A DNA stretch of 49,721 bases from Chitinophagaceae bacterium PMP191F (lineage in GTDB: Bacteria > Bacteroidota > Bacteroidia > Chitinophagales > Chitinophagaceae): the NCBI GenBank assembly GCA_001302245.1, contig LGYU01000028.1, positions 1-49,721 of the forward strand, read 5' to 3'. This document shows positions 33,618-41,226 of the stretch, piece after piece (the first letter of the stretch is position 1; each line of letters opens with the position of its first letter). The notes under the pieces are model-generated. The model worked only from the letters and a program-made list of their open reading frames with translations. It searched no databases and had not been told where the DNA came from. The translations under genes were made by a program, and so were the position numbers.

Positions 33618-34904
33618 ATGGCGCTAAACAAAACTATTGCAGCCAACAGCATTTATCGTTTACTGAATATTGGTATCCAGCTATTGATCACCATTTTGCT
33701 TACCCGGCTGATGGGCATAGCAGGATACGGTTTAATATCTTTACTGATCGCCTCTGTAGCCATTTTTAACATGGTTACTTCTTTGGGACTTGATTCTGCG
33801 ATCACCTACCATATAGCCTCCCGCAAACTTACGTTACAGCATATTTACTGGTTCATTGTCATTGTATTGCTGATACAGGTTGGTGTTACCATACTGGCAG
33901 ATGTTGTTGCTGTCTATTTTACAGGAGCACACCTGTTGTCGTTTACGCTGCCGGTATTATTACTATTTGTGATCAGTACTTCTGTTACAGAAAAGATCAC
34001 TGCCTTATTGAACGGTTTTCATTTTTATACATTGCTCAACCGGTGGATGGTCATCACCAATGCAGTGATGATGCAGGTATGGCTGGTATTGTGGTTCTTT
34101 GTGCGTGCGTGGCAACCTGAAAGCTACCTGCTGCTGTACGTTGCATTAACAGCATTACAAACCTTATTGTTGCTGATTATATTTCGTATAGCCAGTGGCC
34201 AGGCATTTACTTTTCGTGCACCGGCCAGGGAACAGCTACGTTTGTTTGCAGCGTATGCATTTGTAGAATATATCGCCAACCTGTTGCAGTTTGTTGCTTA
34301 TCGTGCTGATTACTGGATACTGGATTTCTATTATGATAAAAAGGAGCTGGGTTGGTATGCGCTGGCGGTGAAATTATCGCAGTTTTTCTGGGTAGTACCC
34401 AACCTGGCATACAGCATTCTTTTCCCGGTTATATCCAACCAGTTACCGGGTTCTGAAACTTCCAATATCACCCGTGTGATCCGTATTATGAATCTTGCCA
34501 ACCTGTTATTAATGATATTGTGTGCGGTAACTGCCGCCTGGATCATTCCGTTTGTATTTGGTGTACAGTTTGCTCCCAGTGCTTCATTGTTATTACTGTT
34601 GTTGCCCGGTGTATGGCTGTATAGTATCACTACTGTATTAGGTGCTTTTTTTTCGGGTATTTACAGACCGGAGATCACTTTGTATAGCGCAGCTATTTGT
34701 TTGTCTGTAATACTGCTGTTTGATTTTCTGCTGATACCTGGTTGGGGTAAAACCGGGGCGGCCATTGCCAGTACCATTGCCTATAGTATTACCACATTTT
34801 ACAATATGTATCGTTATTGTACCATAGCCCAACAGCCTATAGCAAAATTATTGATCCCACAAAAAGGAGATGTGGAGAAGTGCAGGGAGCTTTTAAGAAT
34901 TTGA
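33618..34904 (+). CDS. Lipid-linked oligosaccharide/polysaccharide flippase (Wzx/MATE-like)
   Basis: 428 aa with about 12-14 membrane helices. The N-terminus MALNKTIAANSIYRLLNIGI followed by LTRLMGIAGYGLISLLIASV is the typical start of polysaccharide-biosynthesis (PF01943-type) exporters. Predicted role is flipping undecaprenyl-linked sugars across the inner membrane. No glycosyltransferases or polymerase are adjacent, so it is an isolated gene. The stop codon TGA is contributed by the repeat AATTTGAAAATT that begins at 34898; the C-terminal residues RELLRI lie just at that junction. Confidence 0.85.
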   Translation: MALNKTIAANSIYRLLNIGIQLLITILLTRLMGIAGYGLISLLIASVAIFNMVTSLGLDSAITYHIASRKLTLQHIYWFIVIVLLIQVGVTILADVVAVYFTGAHLLSFTLPVLLLFVISTSVTEKITALLNGFHFYTLLNRWMVITNAVMMQVWLVLWFFVRAWQPESYLLLYVALTALQTLLLLIIFRIASGQAFTFRAPAREQLRLFAAYAFVEYIANLLQFVAYRADYWILDFYYDKKELGWYALAVKLSQFFWVVPNLAYSILFPVISNQLPGSETSNITRVIRIMNLANLLLMILCAVTAAWIIPFVFGVQFAPSASLLLLLLPGVWLYSITTVLGAFFSGIYRPEITLYSAAICLSVILLFDFLLIPGWGKTGAAIASTIAYSITTFYNMYRYCTIAQQPIAKLLIPQKGDVEKCRELLRI

Positions 34905-35054
34905 AAATTAGAGAATGTGCTGATTTGAAAATGCTCTAATTGCGAGATGGTTAGAAGGATTGATTGTTTGATGGCTGGTGCTGCTCCAATTTGAAAATTC
35001 GATGATTTGAAAATGAAAAGGCTGATTGTTAAAAGGCTGGATGGTTTGATGGTT
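34898..35054 (+). repeat. Dispersed repeat (TTTGAAAATG family), tandem cluster
   Basis: AATTTGAAAATT at 34898, GATTTGAAAATG at 34922, AATTTGAAAATT at 34988, GATTTGAAAATG at 35004, and GATGGTTTGATGGTT at 35040-35054. The first unit overlaps the flippase stop codon. The rest of the gap to 35208 has GTATTCAGTGTTAAGTATTC-type sequence, resembling 40105-40170. No gene lies here. Confidence 0.7.
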
Positions 35055-35208
35055 GGGGGGCAAACGTGTAAACGTCAGTCGAGATTAGCTACTGCTGTAT
35101 TTGCCCGCCGCTGTATTCAGTGTTAAGTATTCAGCATTGTGCTTTTGATTGTATTCCACTTAAAACCTATAACCGCACAGGCATTCGGCGTTGAGCGTTT
35201 AGCCAGAT

Positions 35209-35466
35209 TCAGCTTTTCAATTTATTCACCAGCTCAATATATTCCTGCATGGCAGTGTCTTGCGTTTTGCCTTTTAAACCAGCCCAGGCTTCGTATTTGG
35301 CTTTGGAAACAAAATCGAATGGATTGGCAGGAGGATCTACATTAACATCTCCTTCAGTAGACTGCTTGTACAGTGAGTACAATTGCAGTAAAGAGTCGTT
35401 ACTGGGGCGCTCGGATAAACTCTTACTGTCTGCCGCAGCCTGTTCAAAGAGAGATTTCAGATCCAT
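35209..35466 (-). CDS. Acyl-CoA-binding protein (ACBP)
   Basis: 85 aa, full length for ACBP. Begins MDLKSLFEQAAADSKSLSER; conserved LLQLYSLYKQSTEGDVN (acyl-CoA-binding Tyr/Lys motif) and KAKYEAWAGLKGKT. Cytoplasmic carrier of long-chain acyl-CoA, common in eukaryotes and patchy in bacteria. The ATG at 35464-35466 is preferred over the upstream in-frame start at 35529, since ACBP homology starts here. Confidence 0.93.
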   Translation of the reverse strand: MDLKSLFEQAAADSKSLSERPSNDSLLQLYSLYKQSTEGDVNVDPPANPFDFVSKAKYEAWAGLKGKTQDTAMQEYIELVNKLKS

Positions 35467-35546
35467 ATAGGTGATTATTTTAATGCGAATGTAAAGGATT
35501 TTAGGCATAATGGATATAGAAAATAGCACAGAACAAGGTAGGACTG

Positions 35547-35594
35547 CCCGTAAAAAGGGATGCCGCCAAAAGGCGGCATCCGGATTATTACGGG
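35547..35594 (-). terminator. Nested hairpin, terminator of the bestrophin gene
   Basis: Inner stem GGATGCCGCC (35558-35567) with GGCGGCATCC (35572-35581), a perfect 10 bp around AAAA. Outer arms are CCCGTAA (35547-35553) and TTACGGG (35588-35594). On the minus strand the inner stem is followed by CTTTTTAC. It begins 20 bp after the bestrophin stop. Confidence 0.8.
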
Positions 35595-35613
35595 TTACAT
35601 GAGAGGGAGAAAC

Positions 35614-36525
35614 TTACAGCAGATAATAATTGTCTGCTTTTATCTTTTCAGGAACGGCTTCGGTTTCGTGGATCATTTGTCGCAGATTTCGATCAATGGT
35701 ACGCGATATGGAAGTCATAGGAGTGTCAGTTGGTTTGTTCTCAAAAGGATCCTGCAGATGCACCGCCATACGTTCTATCAGCAGAAAGAAAGAAGCCAGT
35801 GCTGTTACCAGCGGGATCTCAATAATACCTACATATTCAATAACGCTGAAGGGCAGCAACATGATGAAGAAGTACAGTGCAAAGTGCGTGTACATGGTGT
35901 AGGTCATCGGGAATATGGTATTCTTGATACGCTCACATTTACCCATTGCATCACACAAACGTGTCAATGTACGTTCAATTTCCACCTGTTGAAATTCATT
36001 GATCCAGCCTTCTTCCACAGCCAGTTTCAGGTCTTTTGCATGCAGGCTCAGTATGGCATTGGGAATATTGTCGTGTGTATGCAGGAATGCCAGTTCTTTT
36101 TTGGAGAAATGTTTTTCCTGTCCTGCCAGCGGTTCCAATCCACGGAGTGCCTGTGAAAGACTATAACACCATGCTGTCTGCCGTTTGATAAACCGCTCTG
36201 TGAAATGATCTTTTTCTTCACTGCTGAATGGCGTATTGGTAAAACATTGTATCTGTCGTGCCAGTGTGCGTGAATCATTCACGATAGCTCCCCAGATGAT
36301 GCGTGCTTCCCACCACCTGTCGTATGCCTGGTTGGAGCGGAATGCCAGCAACAGTGACAATACTGTACCCAATATGGTAGGGATACCCAATGGTATGGTA
36401 AGACTGGTAAGTCCAAGATCTTCGCGTAGGAACCAGATCAGGGTAGTGTACAGCGAGATAAAAATGATCTCGTATTTGATCTTGGAAAAAATATAGCTGA
36501 ATGGTATTTTTTGTTTCAGTAACAT
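35614..36525 (-). CDS. Bestrophin-family channel protein
   Basis: 303 aa. MLLKQKIPFSYIFSKIKYEI, LTIPLGIPTILGTVLSLLLA, and FRSNQAYDRWWEARIIWGAI followed by VNDSRTLARQI are the bacterial bestrophin (YneE/PF01062) signature. About four membrane helices plus a helical cytoplasmic part. Predicted ion channel (chloride or cation; bacterial members differ). ATG 36525 is preferred over TTG 36537. Followed by a nested terminator hairpin. Confidence 0.92.
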   Translation of the reverse strand: MLLKQKIPFSYIFSKIKYEIIFISLYTTLIWFLREDLGLTSLTIPLGIPTILGTVLSLLLAFRSNQAYDRWWEARIIWGAIVNDSRTLARQIQCFTNTPFSSEEKDHFTERFIKRQTAWCYSLSQALRGLEPLAGQEKHFSKKELAFLHTHDNIPNAILSLHAKDLKLAVEEGWINEFQQVEIERTLTRLCDAMGKCERIKNTIFPMTYTMYTHFALYFFIMLLPFSVIEYVGIIEIPLVTALASFFLLIERMAVHLQDPFENKPTDTPMTSISRTIDRNLRQMIHETEAVPEKIKADNYYLL

Positions 36526-36618
36526 AGTATATCTCAATCTTTATGGTGAATAAATACAGCCTGCTTTATAGCAGCACAAAACCACGGAGCTCTTCTGACA
36601 CGCTGTTTACGATCTGTT

Positions 36619-37350
36619 TTATACCAGCAATAACATTTGCCTGTTGTCCTGTTGTAACAAGCCACTTAATTTCTGGCTGTTCAGGAAGTAACGTTGCAGG
36701 TGATTCATTTTTCGTGTACTGTACAGGCTGTCTTTTAACTGGTGCGATACATGGGTAAGCGTATGCTCCAGTAAGCTATATTGCTGTATAATGCTGGCCG
36801 GAACGTGTTGTGAACGGGCCATGTTGACATTTCCTTGTTGTACATATACAGCTTCAGCAGTCTGCCGTTTGTAGGCTGGTTCAGCCAGCACCGGTTCCTG
36901 TATGTTTTTTCTACCGGCAGGCATTGGCTGTATGGATTCAATGCTAACTGGTAATTTATTGATGTACAGCAACGGTAGTTTACTACGCAGTAACATTTTA
37001 GTGGTTTCACTGTTGGAAGCATCATCATAATAGATAACCAATGTGGCATCTTTAGAATGTGCATAGTTTCTGAATACGGCGGGTGAGTTGCTGTAGATAT
37101 AATCAAAATGAACTTCCTGTACCTGTGCTACGTGTCTGCTGCGCAATTGCTGTACCTGTTTTACAAAACCGGCATTATAAAAATTCTGTTGCCGGTCGCG
37201 CTTCAGGGTAATGATATCATTATAGTTATCGGGCAGTTCACATATCTCCAGGAAATTAACGGTCATTGGCTCCGTGTACAATTGCAAGGCCAGTCTGAAT
37301 AATTCCAGCGAAGTATTGTTGGGCAGATGAGGGATGATAATGTTTTTCAT
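36619..37350 (-). CDS. UspA-like (universal stress protein fold) protein
   Basis: 243 aa from ATG 37350. The first 140 residues follow the Usp pattern: MKNIIIPHLPNNTSLELFRL, a second beta-alpha unit, and ATLVIYYDDASNSETTKMLL followed by RSKLPLLYINKLPV. The ATP-binding G-x2-G-x9-G motif is not evident, so it is a divergent member. The C-terminal 90 residues form a separate helical part with LLEHTLTHVSHQLKDSLYST. The upstream region carries a perfect -7 element (37399-37406) and a striking 11-bp-period TTAGAA array (37418-37478). It is probably regulated by the adjacent two-component system. Confidence 0.65.
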   Translation of the reverse strand: MKNIIIPHLPNNTSLELFRLALQLYTEPMTVNFLEICELPDNYNDIITLKRDRQQNFYNAGFVKQVQQLRSRHVAQVQEVHFDYIYSNSPAVFRNYAHSKDATLVIYYDDASNSETTKMLLRSKLPLLYINKLPVSIESIQPMPAGRKNIQEPVLAEPAYKRQTAEAVYVQQGNVNMARSQHVPASIIQQYSLLEHTLTHVSHQLKDSLYSTRKMNHLQRYFLNSQKLSGLLQQDNRQMLLLV

Positions 37351-37398
37351 ACCATAGTTTTTTTCCGTTGAATAATGCACTGCTGTGCTTTGACAATA

Positions 37399-37406
37399 CA
37401 AAACTA
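37399..37406 (-). promoter_or_regulatory. -7 element of the usp-like gene
   Basis: Minus-strand TAGTTTTG, a perfect TAnnTTTG, about 49 bp before the ATG. It rules out the upstream in-frame start at 37401. Confidence 0.65.
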
Positions 37407-37417
37407 TATTGGCACCA

Positions 37418-37478
37418 TTAGAGCGGTTTAAGAGAGGTGTTAGAATGGGATTAGAATCTGCTAAGGAGTTGTTAAAGG
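37418..37478 (-). promoter_or_regulatory. Array of six TTAGAA-like half-sites, 11-bp period
   Basis: On the plus strand: TTAGAG 37418, TAAGAG 37429, TTAGAA 37440, TTAGAA 37451, TAAGGA 37462, TAAAGG 37473, each exactly 11 bp apart. Direct repeats with this period are typical binding sites of OmpR/PhoB-type response regulators. It lies just upstream of the usp-like -7 element. Confidence 0.6.
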
Positions 37479-37849
37479 GCTGGGAATCAATTAGGCGTGA
37501 GTTGTTAGTGAAAACAGTTTCTGGTTATGTGTTTCTGGTTTCTGCAATTGCTGTACACTTGATTAAAAGATACAGCGTTCCCGATTCTTGATTTACCTGT
37601 CAACTTCTCAAGCCTTCCAGCTTTGTATTTACTCGCGGCTCAAAGTACATTACTCGCAGCCTTTTTGAACCACGAGGGCACAAGACAGAGGAACACAATG
37701 GGGGCAGGTATTAGCAGTTAGCAAAACATATTTCAAACTTCGTATTTGGTATTTTTCAAGCTTCCACTTCTTTATTCAATATTCTACATTATTTCCTTGC
37801 ATCTTGGCGACTTTGCACGCTTTATTTTTTCTGACTTCCGACTTCATGC
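37479..37849. other. Intergenic region between histidine kinase and usp-like gene
   Basis: No gene supported. The 60-codon plus-strand frame at 37409-37591 runs through the operator array and is judged spurious. Holds a TTTTTGAACCACG...GAACACAATG repeat (37662-37700) and low-complexity repeats up to the kinase stop. Confidence 0.5.
37662..37700 (+). repeat. Dispersed AACCACG...GCACAAG...GAACACA repeat, copy 1
   Basis: TTTTTGAACCACG, then AGGGCACAAGACAGAGGAACACAATG in pieces. The inverted partner is at 41161-41196. Similar 'ACCACAGAGGCACAGAG' strings are, from memory, frequent in Bacteroidota intergenic DNA. Confidence 0.55.
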
Positions 37850-37866
37850 TTAACCTTGCGCCTTCT
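37849..37866 (-). repeat. AAGGCGCAAGG-type repeat at the histidine kinase stop
   Basis: Minus-strand GAGAAGGCGCAAGGTTAAG contains the last codons (EKAQG) and the TAA stop of the kinase. The same sequence type follows the hemerythrin stop at 33460. Confidence 0.5.
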
Positions 37867-39223
37867 CAGTTATCGGGAATAAGATCTCTACAGTAGTGCC
37901 TTTACCGGCCTGTGAGGTGAAACGCAGCTGTCCCTGGTGCATGCGAATGATCTTTTGCGCTAACGGCAAACCAATACCATATCCCTTAAAAAGAGCTGTG
38001 TTACTGCCGCGGAAAAAGGGTTCAAAGATATGTGGCAGATCTTCCGCTGTAATACCAATGCCATGATCGGTAACCTGTATGTGGATGGCTTCCGGGCTAT
38101 CATAAATAGATACCTGCACTTCTTTGCCATGTGAATATTTGGACGCGTTCTGAATGATATTGGCAAGGGCCTGTTTCAACAACAGTTGGTTGGCTTGTAT
38201 ACACAGTATATCAGAGTTAACGGGCAGTGCCGAGAAATCGAGATGCACCTGATTGCCGGGATCACTGAAATCGAGCAGGCGTTTGGTTTCCAGTAACAAT
38301 TCGTCCAGCCGTACTTCGGTCATAAATGATTGCTGACCATCAAAGCTAACCTGCGCCAGTTCCAGCAGTGAGGTGGTGAGTTGTTGCAGGTGACCGGCCT
38401 GTTGCTGGATCACTGCCAGTGAAGCCTGGTATTCCTGTACAGAACGTTCCCGGATCAGCGCCAGTTCCGCTTCTCCCATAATGGCAGTAAGCGGAGTACG
38501 TAATTCGTGAGAAGCCTTACTTACAAAATTGCTTTGCGTTTCAAAAGCAGTTTCCAGCCTGTCCAGCATATCATTAAAAGTATCGTTCAGTTCGGCGATC
38601 TCATCTTTGCTGGGAGTAGGCGGTAAACGCATGTGCAGGTTGGTAGCCGTGATCTTCTGCGCGTTGTAAATGATCCGGGAAAGTGGCTGAACAATTTCGC
38701 GTGACAACAATAAACCGGCTATGTATACTACCAGTACAATGAATAATATACCCAGTAATAAATTCTTCTGTACATTTTTCAATACATGCTGACCGGTTTC
38801 ATTTTCGGCAGACAGTAATACAATATTGTCCTGCCCCTTGTGCGGATAATGAATACCCACATACCAGGTATCATCATGATGATAGTTGGCTTTTTTATTG
38901 CGCTTTATCTGTTGTATAAATGAAGCCGGCAGGTTACTCAACAGGGAATCATGCCTGCTGTCGAGCGGTAGCTGGAAAAAATATTCTCTTTCCTGTGGCA
39001 GTCGTTGCAGGTGCGTGTCGCGGATCTGGTTGTATACGGCGATATTCATTTCCCCTTCATCAAATTTTGCCTGCGCAGCAATGCCGGCACGTACTTCCAG
39101 GCGGTGCAAAAAATCATTATCGATATACTGACCTGTAAAAAAATAAATGAATATGCTGAGCAGCAGCAGCGCCAGTGCCGTAAGCAACGTAAACAGCGTG
39201 GTGATCTTATTCCTGATTTTCAT
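37850..39223 (-). CDS. Sensor histidine kinase
   Basis: 457 aa. TM1 about 12-30, periplasmic sensor about 31-153, TM2 about 154-174, HAMP about 176-228 (LSREIVQPLSRIIYNAQKIT), HisKA with phospho-acceptor His239 (SNFVSKASHELRTPLTAIMG), HATPase_c with NIIQNASKYSHG (N box), VTDHGIGITAEDLPHIFEPF (G1/F), and GYGIGLPLAQKIIRMHQG (G2). Partner of the response regulator 5 bp upstream. Overall layout resembles heavy-metal/envelope-stress kinases (CusS/CpxA class), but the signal is unknown. The last codons are formed by a dispersed repeat. Confidence 0.95.
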   Translation of the reverse strand: MKIRNKITTLFTLLTALALLLLSIFIYFFTGQYIDNDFLHRLEVRAGIAAQAKFDEGEMNIAVYNQIRDTHLQRLPQEREYFFQLPLDSRHDSLLSNLPASFIQQIKRNKKANYHHDDTWYVGIHYPHKGQDNIVLLSAENETGQHVLKNVQKNLLLGILFIVLVVYIAGLLLSREIVQPLSRIIYNAQKITATNLHMRLPPTPSKDEIAELNDTFNDMLDRLETAFETQSNFVSKASHELRTPLTAIMGEAELALIRERSVQEYQASLAVIQQQAGHLQQLTTSLLELAQVSFDGQQSFMTEVRLDELLLETKRLLDFSDPGNQVHLDFSALPVNSDILCIQANQLLLKQALANIIQNASKYSHGKEVQVSIYDSPEAIHIQVTDHGIGITAEDLPHIFEPFFRGSNTALFKGYGIGLPLAQKIIRMHQGQLRFTSQAGKGTTVEILFPITEKAQG

Positions 39224-39228
39224 ATGGC

Positions 39229-39909
39229 CTACGCTTTCATAATATATCCCATACCAATCATGGTATGAATGAGCCGGGGTTCAAAATCTTTATCAATTTT
39301 ACGTCGCAGATAATTTACATACACATCTACTACGTTGGTACCAAGATTGAAATCGATCTCCCACACGTTTTCGAGTATCTCCATGCGTGAAAGCACGCGG
39401 TTGGCGTTTTTCATAAAAAACTCCAGCAAGCGGTATTCGGTAGAGGTCAGTGTGATCTCTGTATTATGACGTTTGGCCTGGCGGGTAGCCAGGTTTAGTT
39501 CCAGGTCGGCCACCTGCAGCAATTGTTGATCCTGTTTGGGCGCACGGTTATTACGGCGACCAAGCGCATGAATGCGTGCAATGAGTTCGGTTAATTTAAA
39601 AGGTTTAACCAGGTAATCATCGGCACCACTGTTGAGCCCGGTAACAATGTTTTCGGTAGAGCCCAGTGCTGTAAGCATCAGTATCGGGATTTCCGTGCCC
39701 TGCTGGCGCAGGGTTTTACATACCTGGATACCATTGGTGTCGGGCAGCATAATATCCAGCAACAGTACATCAAAGGTCTGTTCCTGTGCCATCTGCAAAC
39801 CGGTAGCACCGTCCATCGCCACGCTGACGTTCATACCGCTTTCCGTTAAACCACGCTTGACCAGCGAGATCACAGAAGCCTCATCTTCGATCAAAAGTAT
39901 ATTCATCAT
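39229..39909 (-). CDS. OmpR/PhoB-family response regulator
   Basis: 226 aa from ATG 39909 (a second ATG at 39906 is equally good; GTG 39918 less likely). Receiver domain with phospho-acceptor Asp51 or 52 (TFDVLLLDIMLPDTNGIQ), MLTALGS, and VKPFKLTELIARI. The C-terminal winged helix has LTSTEYRLLEFFMKNANRVL, then NVVDVYVNYLRRKID. First gene of a two-gene operon with the histidine kinase. TTAGAA repeats at 39949-39965 just upstream match those before the usp-like gene, suggesting autoregulation. Confidence 0.95.
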   Translation of the reverse strand: MMNILLIEDEASVISLVKRGLTESGMNVSVAMDGATGLQMAQEQTFDVLLLDIMLPDTNGIQVCKTLRQQGTEIPILMLTALGSTENIVTGLNSGADDYLVKPFKLTELIARIHALGRRNNRAPKQDQQLLQVADLELNLATRQAKRHNTEITLTSTEYRLLEFFMKNANRVLSRMEILENVWEIDFNLGTNVVDVYVNYLRRKIDKDFEPRLIHTMIGMGYIMKA

Positions 39910-39948
39910 TTCCGGCACCGAAGCTACGGATTGACAGGCATAAAGAGA

Positions 39949-39965
39949 TTAGAACGGCATTAGAA
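39949..39965 (-). promoter_or_regulatory. TTAGAA direct repeat before the response regulator
   Basis: TTAGAA (39949-39954), 5 bp, TTAGAA (39960-39965): the same hexamer and 11-bp period as in the array at 37418-37478. Forty bp before the start codon. Confidence 0.6.
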
Positions 39966-40036
39966 ACTGATAGGGTAAAGTTAATAGTGGCAGTTAAAGG
40001 ATTGTGAGACAGTTTTTTAACAAAAGGATGGGAGCT

Positions 40037-40070
40037 AATTTGAAAATGGAGATACCTGATGGTTTGATGA
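40037..40070 (+). repeat. Dispersed repeat (TTTGAAAATG / GATGGTTTGATG family), copy
   Basis: AATTTGAAAATGG at 40037-40049 and GATGGTTTGATGA at 40058-40070, in the gap between response regulator and aldo/keto reductase. The sequence 40096-40170 continues with GTATTCAG/GCGGCTGTATTCCGC-type repeats resembling 35105-35140. Confidence 0.65.
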
Positions 40071-40180
40071 GCCGCTAAGACGTAATCTGTATTTCGCTAG
40101 CGCTTTGTATTCAGTTCGCCGCTAGTAGCTCAAGGCTTGCGGCTGTATTCCGCGTTAGAAGTTCTGCGTTCAGTCTCCAA

Positions 40181-41053
40181 CTACCTATGCTCTGTATAAC
40201 GATTCACCGGGATCGTATTGCGCAGCCACTGCATTTCCTCCGGCAACAGGGCAGGGGCGTGAAGGGCACCGATAATATCTTCCAGTTGTTGTGCATTGCT
40301 GATGCCTGTTACGGCAGACTGTACTGCACTGTTTTGTAATACAAACTGTAAGGCAGTTTGTGCTGTGCTTCGTTGTGGGCCTGATAAGGATTGAATGGCA
40401 GCAGCGGCTTTCTGTACGGCGTTTTCATCATAATGGAGATAAGGTGCAGCAGGCTTGTTCACCAGTAGTCCTTTGGCCAGGGTACCGCGAGCCAACACAC
40501 CGATATGATGTTGTTGTAGTAATGGCAAACAACTTTCTTCCGGTCTTCTGTCCAGCAAGCTGTATTGCATCATGACCGTAACGATCTTTGAACGACGTCC
40601 ATATTCACGGATAACATTGGGACGAATAGAGGAAATACCATAGTGCAATATTTTACCCTGTTGCCGGAGTAATTCAAAAGCTTCAATGGTTTCATCAATG
40701 GGATCATCGATCGTGCCACCGTGCAATTGATACAGATCTATATAATCGGTTTGTAGTCGGCGTAAGCTGTCTTCTACTGCAGTCAGGATATAGTCTTTGC
40801 GGGGATTCCAGTCCCAGCCACTGCCATCAGCTCGCCATTGATTACCAACCTTGGTAGCCAGGAAAACCCGTGTGCGTTTGCCTTGTATTGCTTTACCAAT
40901 AGTTATTTCATTTTGCCCGTGGTTGTACAGATCGGCAGTATCAAAGGTATTGATACCGGCTTCCAATGCGCGGTGTAACAGGCGACTGTTGAGGGTATCA
41001 TCAGCACCCAGCGACATACAGCCAAAACCAATGCGGGAGATGGGGAGATTCAT
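40181..41053 (-). CDS. Aldo/keto reductase
   Basis: 290 aa. NAD(P)H-dependent reduction of an aldehyde or ketone. Full AKR tetrad: Asp38 and Tyr43 in GINTFDTADLYNHGQNE, Lys68 in VFLATKVGN, His111 in YIDLYQLHGGTID. Cofactor-binding features near the C-terminus include SAVTGISNAQQLED. Soluble and monocistronic. Substrate cannot be inferred. Confidence 0.93.
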   Translation of the reverse strand: MNLPISRIGFGCMSLGADDTLNSRLLHRALEAGINTFDTADLYNHGQNEITIGKAIQGKRTRVFLATKVGNQWRADGSGWDWNPRKDYILTAVEDSLRRLQTDYIDLYQLHGGTIDDPIDETIEAFELLRQQGKILHYGISSIRPNVIREYGRRSKIVTVMMQYSLLDRRPEESCLPLLQQHHIGVLARGTLAKGLLVNKPAAPYLHYDENAVQKAAAAIQSLSGPQRSTAQTALQFVLQNSAVQSAVTGISNAQQLEDIIGALHAPALLPEEMQWLRNTIPVNRYTEHR

Positions 41054-41160
41054 GGGGCGAAGATAGGGGAAAGGAGCAATGCAAAAGGTTTAAGGTTCAG
41101 GTAAGACGAAGTCAGAGATCTGATGTCTGAAAGAAATACGAAATATCACATCCCGATTGC

Positions 41161-41196
41161 TTTGTGTTTCTTTGTGTCTCCGTGCGTGGTTCAAAA
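41161..41196 (-). repeat. Dispersed AACCACG...GACACAAAG repeat, copy 2
   Basis: On the minus strand TTTTGAACCACGCACGGAG, then ACACAAAGAAACACAAA. Inverted relative to 37662-37700. Confidence 0.55.
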
Positions 41197-41226
41197 GCTA
41201 AATTCCATTACCTGACTGCTAACACC

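Noticed and set aside
37409-37591. 60-codon plus-strand ORF MAPLERFKRGVRMGLESAKE...
   Set aside because: Lies over the usp-like promoter region and the 11-bp repeat array, which explains its regular composition.
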